Shown here: in pieces, positions 1 to 10,955 of the stretch
Numbering within the stretch: the stretch's first letter is position 1
How the letters are laid out: each line of letters starts with the position of its first letter
Source of the DNA: Notolepis coatsorum
Taxonomy: Eukaryota > Chordata > Actinopteri > Aulopiformes > Paralepididae
Assembly: GCA_963971535.1 (NCBI GenBank)
Contig: OZ020593.1
Coordinates: 19,290,800 to 19,354,799 of the forward strand
Reading direction: 5' to 3'
Length of the DNA: 64,000 nt
Notes under the pieces: model-generated
Seen by the model: the letters and a program-made list of their open reading frames with translations, nothing else
Told to the model about the DNA's origin: nothing
Databases searched by the model: none
Position numbers and translations under genes: made by a program

Positions 1-190
<190 letters not shown>

Positions 191-340
191 CTTTATTTGT
201 GTAGCACCTTTCATACAAGAATTACAGCTTCACAGCAGTAAAATAGACATAAAATAGACATAACATTAGCATAGAATTTGCATAATTATAGACAGGCATA
301 AAATGAACAGGTAATTCATATTACAGTAAAACCTCCTGGA
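191..340 (-). mobile_element. LINE (L2-like) 3' UTR tail
   Basis: Read on the minus strand, the segment ends in a short sequence with AATAAAG followed by TTA repeats, the usual end of fish L2-like non-LTR elements. The words TTTATTTGTGTAGCACCTTT on the plus strand mark it. Only the 3' UTR is present, with no coding sequence, as expected for a 5'-truncated copy. The family assignment rests on the tail only. Confidence 0.6.
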
Positions 341-1115
341 ATTTTTTTTTAATAGATTCCTGTCCTTAACACCCTGTGGACAGAAGCGCGGATATATCCG
401 TGGCAAGTTGTTTTTGCTTTTATTCCATTTTAATAACCTATTCAAGGTCGCAGAGCGAGAAAGTGCAATACCGGACAGATCCTCTTAGGGGCGCTATCGC
501 GATAATGCAGTGTGCCCTGTGGCTGAACGGAGCATTATTTTTTTTTACTTTCAATGGAGTTTTCAGTTAGCTCGATTCTGGATGTGCAGCATGTAGCTTG
601 GATTACGTTTTGGATTGCAGATTTCACTATGCAATAAGGGGATTTATCATCAGCCAATGGACATATCGATCTACCAGATGGCGATCGATAACGGGGAAAT
701 GCTCAGGGGATCCAACCGGCTCATGGTAAGATCTTTTTCACGTAAATTACAGCCCGAGCTCTACAAACAGCCCCACGTCTGTTTACATTTGCCGGTCCTC
801 TAGAGATTTATTAGACGCATCCCAATGGCCCCGAATGTGTTAAAATCTATGGACAATTTTTTTTATTCAAAAAAGATTGTAATATATTTCTGTCATTAAT
901 TAAAATCTATAAAATAGATTGTGATATATTTCTGTGTTAAAATGTCCAACCCCAAGAGAGGTTCCTGCACAAGTCCCACCCAACTCCAGGGTCTGAGGCC
1001 CCTCTACTGGGAATCTTGCCGTTTCAATTGATTATAATAGATTTCTGAGATTAACCGCAACTCACTCCTCTGCCACATCAGTGCTATAGCTCCATCAATA
1101 GACTCCAGACAACTG
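341..1115. other. no gene recognised
   Basis: Mostly A+T-rich unique sequence. Two imperfect copies of a unit of about 60 bases containing TTAAAATCTAT and ATATATTTCTGT lie at about 840-945. Short open frames at 376-570 and 615-803 have no recognisable domain and look like chance. Confidence 0.4.
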
Positions 1116-1124
1116 GTCCAGAAC

Positions 1125-1539
1125 GCTTCTATACTTTAAGCAAGTGGCTTGTCCTTCCGTGTTCCCATTTTGCTCTCTGATTGGCCACGCACGTTTCTGG
1201 TCATGTGACATGTGCGCCAATCGTGGGACGGCAAGTTTTTGGACGGTTAAGCTTAGGCGACTCTTTCGAAGTTGGTTAAGGTTAGAGTTTGTCTTAGAGC
1301 ATGGCGATAGAACGCCTGCCCTGATTTCAAACTCTAACCTTAACCAACTGCGAAAGAGTCGCCTAAGCTTAACCAGTGATAAACTAGGCGTTAGGTAGTT
1401 TGCAGGCTGTTAGACCCGGAAATAAGCGCAGAACTTGCCGTCGCACGATTGGCGCACATGTAACAAGACCAGAAACGTGCGTGGCCAATCAGAGCGCAAA
1501 ACGGGAACGCGGAAGGACACTTGCTTAAAGCATAGACGC
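1125..1539. mobile_element. foldback (MULE-like) non-autonomous DNA element, copy 1
   Basis: The element is almost entirely an inverted repeat. The arm near 1140-1330 containing ATTGGCCACGCACGTTTCTG and TTAAGCTTAGGCGACTC recurs in reverse complement at about 1340-1525. The ends read GCTTCTATACTTT and AAAGCATAGACGC, imperfect terminal inverted repeats. The nonamer GTCCAGAAC flanks it at 1116-1124 and 1540-1548, a perfect 9-bp target duplication. A 9-bp duplication is typical of Mutator-like (MULE) transposases, so that class is inferred. The right arm carries about 60 extra bases (1376-1435) absent from the left. No coding capacity. Copy 2 is at 23368-23761. Confidence 0.85.
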
Positions 1540-1590
1540 GTCCAGAACGCATCCGCCGACTTCTAATTCACACCAAATCCTGGCACCACA

Positions 1591-1854
1591 CCACCTCAGT
1601 CCTAACAGACCTCCACTATCACCACATCCCCTCAGTCCTAACAGACCTCCACTATCACCACATCACCTCAGTCCTAACAGACCTCCACTATCACCACATC
1701 ACCTCAGTCCTAACAGACCTCCACTATCACCACATCACCTCAGTCCTAACAGACCTCCACTATCACCACATCACCTCAGTCCTAACAGACCTCCACTATC
1801 ACCACATCACCTCAGTCCTAACAGACCTCCACTGTCACCACATCACCTCAGTCC
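1591..1854. repeat. 36-bp minisatellite, left block
   Basis: About seven tandem units of 36 bp containing CCTAACAGACCTCCACT and CACCACATCACCTCAG. The same unit resumes at 5644 after the LTR element, so the two blocks are probably one array split by an insertion or joined by recombination. Confidence 0.95.
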
Positions 1855-2755
1855 TGTAAGATCCTGATCAAACTGGCCAGTATCACGTCTTCGTCTGTTT
1901 GGCCCTCCATCCAATTCCTCTGCGTTGTGTCATTTTAATGGTCCTGACGTCTCCGATACTGGCAGATAAGATCCTTATCTCCCCCGTTAGTGCAATCCAT
2001 AAACCATAATAATTCTCCACTTCCGTAAGAATTCGACACTCCGACACCGTGAGATACCTTATGAGGAAAAGCGTTGTTTTATTGCTATAAACAGAACCTC
2101 ATAATCAGATGTTATCAGATGTTATCAAATTGTATCGTCCTTGGAGAGTCTATTCTAATGATCTTTCGGTGTGTTCGTCTATCGTCCTGTTGTTATTCAG
2201 TCCAATAGTGGTCAGGCCTGTTCGTTAGCCGAGACCATCCTCGTGGTAGCCGAAGCTACTGGTGATGTGGCATTCCCCCCCCCCCCTCTCTCTCAATGAG
2301 AGGAGAGAGTGTCTGTGTGATCTCAGTCCTACTCGCTCTTGGTCAGATTCTAGTCTGAGTCAGATTCTAGTCTGCCTTACACCCGGAAACACCGTTCGAC
2401 TCATAGATGTTCGTCGTCGCAACGACGGCCCCGCCTTCTGGTTGTCATGCGACGTCAACTATCATGACAACTGCTAAATAACCTTTAACACCATTAAACT
2501 TTCATTAAGATGAACCTCTCTCCCTCCTGCTCTGGGAGACACCCTCTTATCTCAGATGTTCTTAAAAGGAATGTCAACAAACATTCTCTCGCTGGCAGTG
2601 TGCCTCACAACAATCACCCTGCTCTACTGAACCACCGTCTCCTGCTTCCACCGTCCGCATGCACTTCGACCTCTCTGACCCGGCACCGTTTTAGCTGTGG
2701 TCACTCCCCCCAATCTATACATCACATACATTGAAAAAGCACCCCAAATCTCTCA
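1855..2755 (-). repeat. LTR (3' LTR in element orientation)
   Basis: Begins TGTAAGATCC and ends CTCTCA on the plus strand. On the minus strand it contains AATAAA in an A-rich context (plus-strand positions about 2075-2085), a plausible polyadenylation signal. A poly-C run at about 2275 differs in length from the partner LTR. Confidence 0.88.
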
Positions 2756-4733
2756 TTCCCCCCTTTGATTCTTAATCAACCTTCAGAATCATAAGACTAC
2801 TTGGTTTTTCAATTAATTATACACAAAAATAGACTCATAACAATGAGGGCCCCGCCGTCTGCTGTTTTTCCTTTTGTTTTCCATTACCCGCATCACACCC
2901 AAACCAGAAAGGATAAACAACGGTCATGGAGGAGAGAGAGAGAGAGAGACAGAGAAAAACACAGATTGCAACTTTTCAGACGACACACCTAAAACCCTTC
3001 GGCCCCCCTATTAGGTACCCCACGTCCAAATCAGAGCGCTCCCTTCCCTCTTACAGTACACCTCCCATCTTGGGCCGGTTCCGTCTTCTAGGGCAAGGGC
3101 CCCTTTCAGTGACGGCTCCTTTCCTGAGCTGGTCCCCCTCCCAGGGCGCGGTCCCCTAGGCAAAAATGTCTCCCCTGGTCTGCTCCTGCTCAGTGTCTCT
3201 GGCTGTCCTCTCCACATCTGCTCCTCCACCGCCGCCGTCTCCTCTCTCTCGTCGTGGATGATCTGATGATCTGTGTACCAGGCTGCGGTGCCTGGCCCCT
3301 GCGGCTTCCTCCTCCTCCAGTCTGTCTCCTGGTCATCTCCTGGTCATCTCCATCGCTGTCGGTGTCTCCCCCCTTTGAAAGCAGAAACACAACACCGGCA
3401 GTCGTCTGTACATTCGACTTCCCTTGTTTTGCTATTAGTCTACCACCTTCTCCACACCTATTATCCATCTTACAGGGCGGTTCCCTGTTTGTTGTCTTCC
3501 GGCGTGACACTTGCAGATTCCGATACCCACTCCGCGCAACTCTTCATCCCAGTTTGATCCCCAGCGCGCGCCAGTTCTTCTGGTGACGTGTCTTCTGAAG
3601 ACCCTGCATATCTATTAGGTGTGAGAAGGCCCCACTGGAATTCTAACTCCCTCTTTATTCTATAATTAACCCATTCAAATAACTGCACCATCTTTCTGTG
3701 CAATTCTTATTTAATCCATTGTATAATTAAACTCTACTCCCCCACTCCGCCACTAGATGTTAGTACAGGCCTATATCTAAATATTCCCCTATGGGTAATG
3801 AAAACTCCCCAGCACTACCCCCCCTCCGCCACTAGGTGGCGACCTACTCCTCCTCCATGGTGTTTTAGTTGACGTGTCATTTCCTGGTTCTTATCACCGT
3901 TATCTCCTCGTGGCTCACGGCCATCTTGTATCATCCTCCTCGTGGCCCCTTTTGCGGCCATCTTGTCTCGCTCATAATGGCTACTCTCTCAAACAAACAA
4001 ACGCTGCCCTCCTTTTTCAAGGCCTAACAACAAAACAAACTGTTTCTTAGAGTCTCGTCGGCCGAACAGGTCATAATGATGTCTGCAGGTCACATGACAA
4101 TAGATGATCTACTAACATGCAAGTACTGAACAGGTCAAAAATAGACTGAATGCCAAATGACGGTAGGTCTGAAAAACGTAGGTAGATTCTCCCGACTCAC
4201 AGTCCCGCGTTCCCGCCTCTTGCGAGGAAAACAACCCTTATATTACAGACCAACAAGAATGGAATTAACCCCTTAGAACACTGCCTTCCTTCACCGGCCC
4301 GTTTGTTTTTCATTCCCCGTAGATAAAACCCATCCTGGTTTCTCAAAACACCATGGCTCTCTGCTCATATTATTACAGCTGGCTTCTCTGTCGCTTCTTA
4401 TTTACGGATGCACATATCTGTTCGTTTTTATTTGGCTTAAAAGATCAAAACAACCATGTGTGCACAGTGAACTCACATCTTTCTCCGGAGCGCTGTTTCT
4501 CCTACAGCGCTGGTCCGCCTCATGACCGCTCGACTCGACGCTCTCTCCCAGGGCTGGCCGGCCTTGCTTCGATCATGATTCTCCCACACATTGATGACTG
4601 TTGTCCACTGTCGCCCCATTATTGAAAAAGTCTTTATCCGTTGTTCTTATCTCTTACAAATCCGGCTGTCATCAACAACCAACTGTTCCCGTTGTTTTAA
4701 TCTCTTGCAAATCCGGCTGTCATCGGCACCAAC
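2756..4733 (-). other. internal region of the LTR element, no pol
   Basis: Minus-strand open frames of 72 to 106 codons occur at 3011-3229, 3190-3510 and 3470-3703. They are rich in Arg, Gly, Ser and acidic residues, and I do not recognise a Gag, protease or polymerase motif. They overlap in different frames, which could mean a decayed single frame, spliced small proteins, or chance. A segment containing AATCCGGCTGTCATC next to the primer-binding site occurs twice (about 4659 and 4710), a short local duplication. Treat this as an internally deleted element unless relatives show otherwise. Confidence 0.6.
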
Positions 4734-5646
4734 TGTAAGATCCTGATCAAACTGGCCAGTATCACGTCTTCGTCTGTTTGGCCCTCCATCCAATTCCTCT
4801 GCGTTGTGTCATTTTAATGGTCCTGACGTCTCCGATACTGGCAGATAAGATCCTTATCTCCCCCGTTAGTGCAATCCATAAACCATAATAATTCTCCACT
4901 TCCGTAAGAATTCGACACTCCGACACCGTGAGATACCTTATGAGGAAAAGCGTTGTTTTATTGCTATAAACAGAACCTCATAATCAGATGTTATCAGATG
5001 TTATCAAATTGTATCGTCCTTGGAGAGTCTATTCTAATGATCTTTCGGTGTGTTCGTCTATCGTCCTGTTGTTATTCAGTCCAATAGTGGTCAGGCCTGT
5101 TCGTTAGCCGAGACCATCCTCGTGGTAGCCGAAGCTACTGGTGATGTGGCATCCCCCCCCCCCCCCCCCCCCCCCCTCTCTCTCAATGAGAGGAGAGAGT
5201 GTCTGTGTGATCTCAGTCCTACTCGCTCTTGGTCAGATTCTAGTCTGAGTCAGATTCTAGTCTGCCTTACACCCGGAAACACTGTTCGACTCATAGATGT
5301 TCGTCGTCGCAACAACGGCCCCGCCTTCTGGTTGTCATGCGACGTCAACTATCATGACAACTGCTAAATAACCTTTAACACCATTAAACTTTCATTAAGA
5401 TGAACCTCTCTCCCTCCTGCTCTGGGAGACACCCTCTTATCTCAGATGTTCTTAAAAGGAATGTCAACAAACATTCTCTCGCTGGCAGTGTGCCTCACAA
5501 CAATCACCCTGCTCTACTGAACCACCGTCTCCTGCTTCCACCGTCCGCATGCACTTCGACCTCTCTGACCCGGCACCGTTTTAGCTGTGGTCACTCCCCC
5601 CAATCTATACATCACATACATTGAAAAAGCACCCCAAATCTCTACA
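4734..5646 (-). repeat. LTR (5' LTR in element orientation)
   Basis: Near-identical to 1855-2755; visible differences are a longer poly-C run at about 5152-5176, C to T at about 5282 and G to A at about 5314. The right boundary reads CTCTACA rather than CTCTCA, so one or two terminal bases are altered or belong to the flank. Confidence 0.86.
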
Positions 5647-6127
5647 GACCTCCACTGTCACCACATCACCTCAGTCCTAACAGACCTCCACTATCACCAC
5701 ATCACCTCAGTCCTAACAGACCTCCACTGTCACCACATCACCTCAGTCCTAACAGACCTCCACTATCACCACATCACCTCAGTCCTAACAGACCTCCACT
5801 GTCACCACATCACCTCAGTCCTAACAGACCTCCACTGTCACCACATCACCTCAGTCCTAACAGACCTCCACTATCACCACATCACCTCAGTCCTAACAGA
5901 CCTCCACTATCACCACATCACCTCAGTCCTAACAGACCTCCACTATCCACCACATCACCTCAGTCCTAACAGACCTCCACTATCACCACATCACCTCAGT
6001 CCTAACAGACCTCCACTATCACCACATCACCTCAGTCCTAACAGACCTCCACTATCCACCACATCACCTCAGTCCTAACAGACCTCCACTATCACCACAT
6101 CACCTCAGTCCTAACAGACCTCCACTG
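5644..6127. repeat. 36-bp minisatellite, right block
   Basis: About thirteen units of the 36-bp repeat, with TATC/TGTC variants and two units carrying an extra C (CTATCCACC). The last unit runs straight into a LINE coding fragment (CAGACCTCCACTGGCTTCC), so the repeat may have expanded out of the LINE sequence. That origin is an inference. Confidence 0.95.
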
Positions 6128-6472
6128 GCTTCCTGCACACCACTTATTCCAGCACATGCCCTCAGGTCGCTACAGGTCCATTCTAACCAGACACACACGT
6201 TTCACAAACAGTTTTTTCCCCACAGCAGTCCGAACACTGAACACCCTGGCCCACCCCCCTTTGCACAAACGGGCAAGCATCTGTCACCGACCGACACTGT
6301 TACCGTGACTGTCCTATATGTATTTATGTATATATGTTTTGACGTTTTTGATGTTTGATGTCTGTTTCATGTTTGATATAACCAGTGCTCAACATCTGTA
6401 CCGAAATCAATTACCACCAACCATCGTTGTGTGGCATTAAAGTATCTTGTATCTTGTATCTTGTTCCTGTCT
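6128..6472 (+). mobile_element. LINE 3' end with C-terminal coding remnant
   Basis: In the plus strand a frame reads RFTNSFFPTAVRTLNTL around 6195-6248, then stops at about 6309. The SFFP..VR.LN pattern is typical of the extreme C-terminus of fish L2/CR1-type LINE polymerases. A 3' UTR follows and ends in three ATCTTGT repeats at about 6450-6472. Everything upstream of the C-terminus is missing, so this is a dead 5'-truncated copy. Confidence 0.75.
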
Positions 6473-7279
6473 CACACTGGACAGTGGTGTCAAACTCAAT
6501 TGCCAAGAAGGCCGAAATGAAAAATACAGATGATCCCGTGGGCCAGAGACATAATAATCCCTAAAATAGGATATAGATTAACAGATGAATAGGTAATGTT
6601 GTTGATATATTAGATTTATGCATATACCAGCTCAATATGTTATTTCTGTTCACTCTCTGGTGCCTCATTGGATACAAGGAAGGCCATCTGTTTCATTAAA
6701 ATGTGGGTAAGGACTCGGAGGCATCCTGTATGGATACTGGCTCATTCCTTCTTACAGATTTAAATGATATATTAGGTTTCAATTTGCTAGACTTTCACAA
6801 GTTCCCCCGACTTTGACTTCAGAGTAGGTATGTGAAATTAATTAAAATTATGATGAATTTGCAACCTAATGATACATATTAGGATAATAGATTCATTATT
6901 CTCCCACGGGAGTTTGTAAGATTAGCAACACTAGGTTAAATTGGTCCTGGACTTGGAGAACTAAGTGGAACACATACACATACACATGCATGCACACAAC
7001 ACACACACAACATACAGTATATCTCTCATCGGCATCTCTCTCTCTACTGTGGCTTTCGTTTATTTTGCGCAAAACCAATCAATCCCACGGTTTTGATTTC
7101 AGAGTAGTTATGATGAAGAGGCAATAATTCACTTGACACAGTGAAATAGGACACAACTGAATAATACGAGAGAAACACGAGTTGAGCAACTGACTGATGA
7201 GTCTTTAAGAGCGAAGAGCAGCACAACCCGAGGATAAACACTGTGTCTTCCTCCAATGGCCCTCGGAGGTAGAGTCGAT
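6473..7279. other. no gene recognised
   Basis: A+T-rich unique sequence with a short CA-rich stretch at 6970-7015. No supported coding region; open frames on the minus strand at 6896-7078 and 7044-7289 lack recognisable motifs. Confidence 0.4.
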
Positions 7280-7480
7280 GTGTTTCCATTCAACGAGAAC
7301 ACGATGCAGGTGCAGATAACGCTCTAGACGTTTGCATTAGTGGGCTGTGAGACGGAGGTGTGTTTGATTCGTATCACAGGCCTGCTGAACAGCGGCCAGG
7401 AGAGCTCCTAGCGGGCCAAAATTAATCAAATGAAATAAAGCAAATGAAGCCTACAGGCCAGGGCCGTGTTTGAGCCGCAA
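7280..7480. promoter_or_regulatory. unique island, candidate conserved non-coding element
   Basis: Non-repetitive, mixed-composition stretch with homeobox-like words (AAAATTAATCAAATGAAATA) next to a GC-rich part. It matches none of the repeats in this window. Regulatory function is a guess from composition only. Confidence 0.22.
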
Positions 7481-7504
7481 AATCCTGGTCCTCACCTACA
7501 AAGC

Positions 7505-7745
7505 CTTCATGACACTATTACACACTAATACAATATCACACTATTACACTATTACATACAATTACACCCTATTACACCATTACACAGTATTTTTACACTA
7601 TTAAACATCATGAAACTATTACTAACAATTACAACATCACACTATTACACTATTACATGCAATTACACCCTATTACACTATTACACAGTATGATTACACT
7701 AATACACAAGCACACTATTACACACTATGACACTATCACACTATT
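7505..7745. repeat. degenerate ACACTATT-type simple repeat
   Basis: Irregular tandem words CACTATTACA and variants, interrupted by the SINE at 7747 and resuming briefly at about 8021-8031. Confidence 0.85.
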
Positions 7746-7746
7746 C

Positions 7747-8022
7747 GGGGCGACAGTGACTCAGGAGGCAGAGCAGTCGTCTGGTAATCGAGGAGGTTCC
7801 CGGTTCGATTCCCGCCCCTCCCGGGCAGCGTGTCGAAGTGTCCTTGAGTGAGACACTTGACACCTAACTTCTCCTGATGAGCAGGTTGGCACCTTGCACG
7901 GTCGCCTCTGCCGTCGGTGTGTGAATGTCTGTGTGAACGGGTGAATGTGAGGCGTGAGTTGTAAAGCGCTTTGGATAAAAGCTGCTATATATAAATGCAG
8001 TCCATTACTATTCCACGACTAC
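7747..8022 (+). mobile_element. tRNA-derived SINE
   Basis: The head resembles a tRNA, with an A-box-like GACTCAGGAGGCAGAGCAG and a B box GGTTCGATTCC. A body follows with GTGTCCTTGAGTGAGACACTT, then the tail GTAAAGCGCTTTGGATAAAAG and a TATATAAAT-type L2-like end. ACACTATTC flanks it at 7738-7746 and 8023-8031, a 9-bp target duplication. The same family occurs in reverse at 12121 and 57342. Confidence 0.88.
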
Positions 8023-8882
8023 ACACTATTCAAGTATTGGGTGCAATACACCTTTAAAACGTTGAGATGATTGACACCTTCCATATAGAATGAAAACAGA
8101 CAGCCTTCCTTGTCATTCATGACAACAATTCACAACATGTGAAAGGGGGCGTGGCTTATTTAAATAGACAATGGGAATGAATGAATACATAATCTTTAAT
8201 GCATAGATAGCTTCCGCCTGGTGGCGACAGTGAGGGGAGGACTGTACAGCCTTTGGTTTTTTCGAAAATACTGTTTCAGCACAAATTATCTTTCTCTCTG
8301 CCCTTAAAGGACCTTCTTACATTTGGTGTGTATTTCATTGGAGTCTGTTGCTCTTATTCTTTAAGGGAGTTTTGGCTGGATTTATGTTATATCATACATA
8401 TCCCCCTGTCCCTTTCTAATGGCTCACACCTGGCGTCCCACCTGTCTCCACAGTGATTAGCTGAATTCGCTGATTTCAACTATTTTTATGTTTCCAGCAA
8501 CTACTCCCCACCCCCAACCCCACCCCCACCCGCCCAAGCCAAACAATTTTTTTTTTTTTTTGCATACGAATTATGCAGAATGTAATATCATAACTGTCTA
8601 TTACTTTTCTTGCAATTGAGCCAATTTTCCTTAGGTACGGTTTTGAGGTGTGTGTTCAACAGAATGTAGTATCAAAAACACATTCACAAAAAGTATGGGT
8701 TACTGAATGCTGAACTGCACTATTATAATCACTAAGCCAGACCTTACCTGTGTCCCTGTATCACTTGTCTCTGCTGCCCTTTGATTAAAAAACATCTGTA
8801 TGTCCATTTTCCTTTTTTTTGGGCATATTTCAGTTAGTCACAGTAAAAGTCACCTAGTAAAAGTGAGATAATTGACAATATC
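8023..8882. other. no gene recognised
   Basis: Unique A+T-rich sequence with a poly-T run at about 8550. An open frame at 8253-8456 is Leu/Phe-rich but has no family signature. Confidence 0.35.
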
Positions 8883-9053
8883 AAAACATGCTAGGGCCGT
8901 ACCGAATAGTTCGAAGCTTCGTTCATAATGTTGACATTCGAATTCTAAATCAACATAAAAAATTGTAATACTTTTATTATTATTTTTTTTTTACATTTTT
9001 ATTTGCCAAGGTATGGCGAGTGCCATACCTTGCCATACCAAAATGACGCCCCT
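8883..9053. mobile_element. fragments of hAT-type miniature elements
   Basis: The segment starts near CTAGGGCCGTACCGAATAG, a terminal-repeat-like word, and ends with a small hairpin (GGTATGGCGAGTGCCATACC) followed by AATGACGCCCCTG, which resembles the right end of hAT elements such as the one ending at 41831. The two ends do not match each other, so these are probably two abutting fragments. Confidence 0.4.
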
Positions 9054-9552
9054 GAATGAACACCAACCTGTATTGTCGCGGTGCGAACAGACCTCCATTG
9101 TTACTACACACCCCTCCCACCCAAGCACCAATAATTAATTATACATTAATAATACACCACACCCTGGTGATAGCACCCCCCCTTTGGAGATAGCACTCCC
9201 CCGCGGCCTAAAAAGCAGACGATCCACAACAAGTCGCCGCCTCTCTATTATCCCGGGCGGTTGCGCGGCGGGGTAAATCAACGTCACCCGCGTGGCACTC
9301 CGCCCTGACAAGATATATTCTTTCATTTTGAAGTGGTGGGGGCGGGACTTTGTGGGCCTCTCTGACTGAGTGACGCCTCCATATATCAGTGCTGTCTGTG
9401 AACAGAGTGCCTGCCAGGGTCCCCAGATCTGCGGTGTCAGATACGGTTACACGTCACGTGAGGGGCTGCGCTGAAGTGTGGCTGGCAGGACACCGTCAGA
9501 CGTCTTTAGCGCGTATCGATTGACGTAGGGATGACAAGTCTTTCTTCTTTCG
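9054..9552. other. GC-richer unique sequence, no gene recognised
   Basis: Contains CpG-rich stretches at about 9190-9310 and 9440-9520. No coding signature. It could contain a promoter or enhancer, but nothing in the sequence decides this. Confidence 0.3.
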
Positions 9553-9649
9553 CCCCCTCCCTCTCTCTCGTGCTCTCGCTCTCTATCTCTGTCTTTCTCT
9601 GACTCACTCTGTCTTTCTCTGACTCACTCTGTGTCTGTGTGTCTGTGTG

Positions 9650-9680
<31 letters not shown>

Positions 9681-9687
9681 GTCTCTC

Positions 9688-9742
<55 letters not shown>

Positions 9743-9782
9743 CTCTCTCTCTCTCTGTCTCTACTCTCTCTTCTCTCTCTAT
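9553..9782. repeat. (CT)n array with GT interruptions
   Basis: Long CT dinucleotide array. Long open frames over it in several phases are repeat artefacts, not genes. Confidence 0.97.
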
Positions 9783-9907
9783 ATATACGGTATTCCTCCT
9801 CGCGCGCGGCGTGGGGATTGAACCGTTCCAGAACTGTGATGTATTTGTGATAAGATCTATAGCAGCAGAACCCGGAGCGTCAGAGCAACGAACTGTACGA
9901 CGCCCCT

Positions 9908-10036
9908 CATCCCCCCCCCCCCCCCCCCCCCCCCCGTGAAGAGGAAGGAAGCGGCGGCCGCGGAGTGGGTTTGGAGTGAGCGGTTTTGATTTACGCACAC
10001 ACGCTGCTCGTGCACACACACACACACACACACACA

Positions 10037-10076
<40 letters not shown>

Positions 10077-10122
10077 CACGCACACACACACACTGACACA
10101 CACACACACACACACACACACC
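9908..10122. repeat. poly-C run and (CA)n microsatellite
   Basis: A poly-C run at about 9909-9935 is followed, after a GC-rich spacer, by CA repeats at 10015-10122 with CG interruptions. Confidence 0.97.
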
Positions 10123-10199
10123 GTAGCCGGATGCCTAAAACCCTGTAAAAATTATTCAAATCCCTCCAACAGCTCTTCGAAAACGAATCCTCCACCACT

Positions 10200-10560
10200 G
10201 CATACTTAGCTGCGGCTCCTCCAAATTGGCGGGGGAGGCAAATTGCCAAAAGCGCGCCCACCGTTGGTCGTGGGCCGCTCATTTTAAGATGGAATTTCTA
10301 ATGTAATTTGCATCGGCCTCGGCTAGGGCCTTTGGTGGGATCCCTCCTGTGTTTGATTTAGTCGCGTCGGTCTCGGAGATAAGATAGCAGGGCGTTTGAA
10401 AATGAATTAGAGCCTTAATGTCGGAAAGGGGGTCTGACTTCCCTCTTTGCGCGTCATGGAGGCCGCCGAACGGCCCGGCCGCTATGATGAATGGCTCATT
10501 TGCATGACAGTAGCCGCGCCCATTATGGGCCCTCGCGGATCCTCAGACGTCACTTCGTCT
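10200..10560. promoter_or_regulatory. candidate conserved non-coding regulatory element
   Basis: A unique island between repeat arrays. It carries two octamer words ATTTGCAT on the same strand (10306-10313 and 10498-10505), homeobox-like AATGAATTAGAGCC and GC-rich blocks such as GGCCGCCGAACGGCC. It matches no repeat elsewhere in the window. This mix is typical of developmental enhancers in vertebrates, but function is inferred, not shown. A plus-strand open frame through it (10447-10914) runs into CA repeat and is unlikely to be coding. Confidence 0.4.
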
Positions 10561-10711
10561 TTTGTCAGGAAGCGTCTCTCTCTCTCTCTCTCGGTCGACG
10601 GACAACGCGGGAGAGGAGGCACAATGACAATTTTTTCTCTCTCCACACAGGTGCCATTTCAAGCTGTGACTGTCTTGTCTGATGCTCATCTCGAAGTGAT
10701 AGCCTACTCCT

Positions 10712-10796
10712 GGCGCGCGCGCGCGCACTCACGCATGCACACACGCACGCACACACACACGCACACACACACACGCACACACACACACACACACAA
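10712..10796. repeat. (CG)n/(CA)n microsatellite
   Basis: GCGCGC then CACA repeats with CG interruptions. Confidence 0.96.
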
Positions 10797-10955
10797 ACAG
10801 ACAAACAATATCAATATTGCAAATGCAGTCAGACATCAATGGGTAAATTCAGGATTCTGGACCCCCCAGCCATACAGTACGATGTCGATCGCTTTGAGTC
10901 TTTTCTCAGCATAATCCATGTTGATTAATAATAATCCAATAATCCATAATCCAGT

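Larger units (their letters stand above)
1855..5646 (-). mobile_element. non-autonomous LTR retrotransposon, minus strand
   Basis: Two direct repeats of about 0.9 kb (1855-2755 and 4734-5646) flank a 1978-bp internal region. On the minus strand the internal region begins right after the LTR with TTGGTGCCGATGAC, which fits a tRNA primer-binding site because it carries TGG complementary to a tRNA CCA end. It finishes with the polypurine tract AAAGGGGGGAA before the other LTR. The LTRs differ by a few substitutions and poly-C length only, so insertion was recent. No protease, reverse transcriptase or integrase is visible, so movement must have used proteins from another element. No clear target duplication is seen, perhaps because the flanks are the same minisatellite. 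The superfamily cannot be told from this. Confidence 0.85.

Noticed and set aside
1591..6127. Clean target duplication for the minus-strand LTR element
   Set aside because: The flanks are both the 36-bp repeat and the array register does not give a convincing 4-6 bp duplication, so none is claimed.
7747..8022. Functional tRNA genes at SINE heads (also 12121, 43423, 56258)
   Set aside because: The tRNA-like parts lack a full cloverleaf and continue into SINE bodies with target duplications.
10447..10914. 155-codon plus-strand frame beginning in the enhancer-like island
   Set aside because: It runs through CT and CA repeats, and no splice or protein signature supports it.
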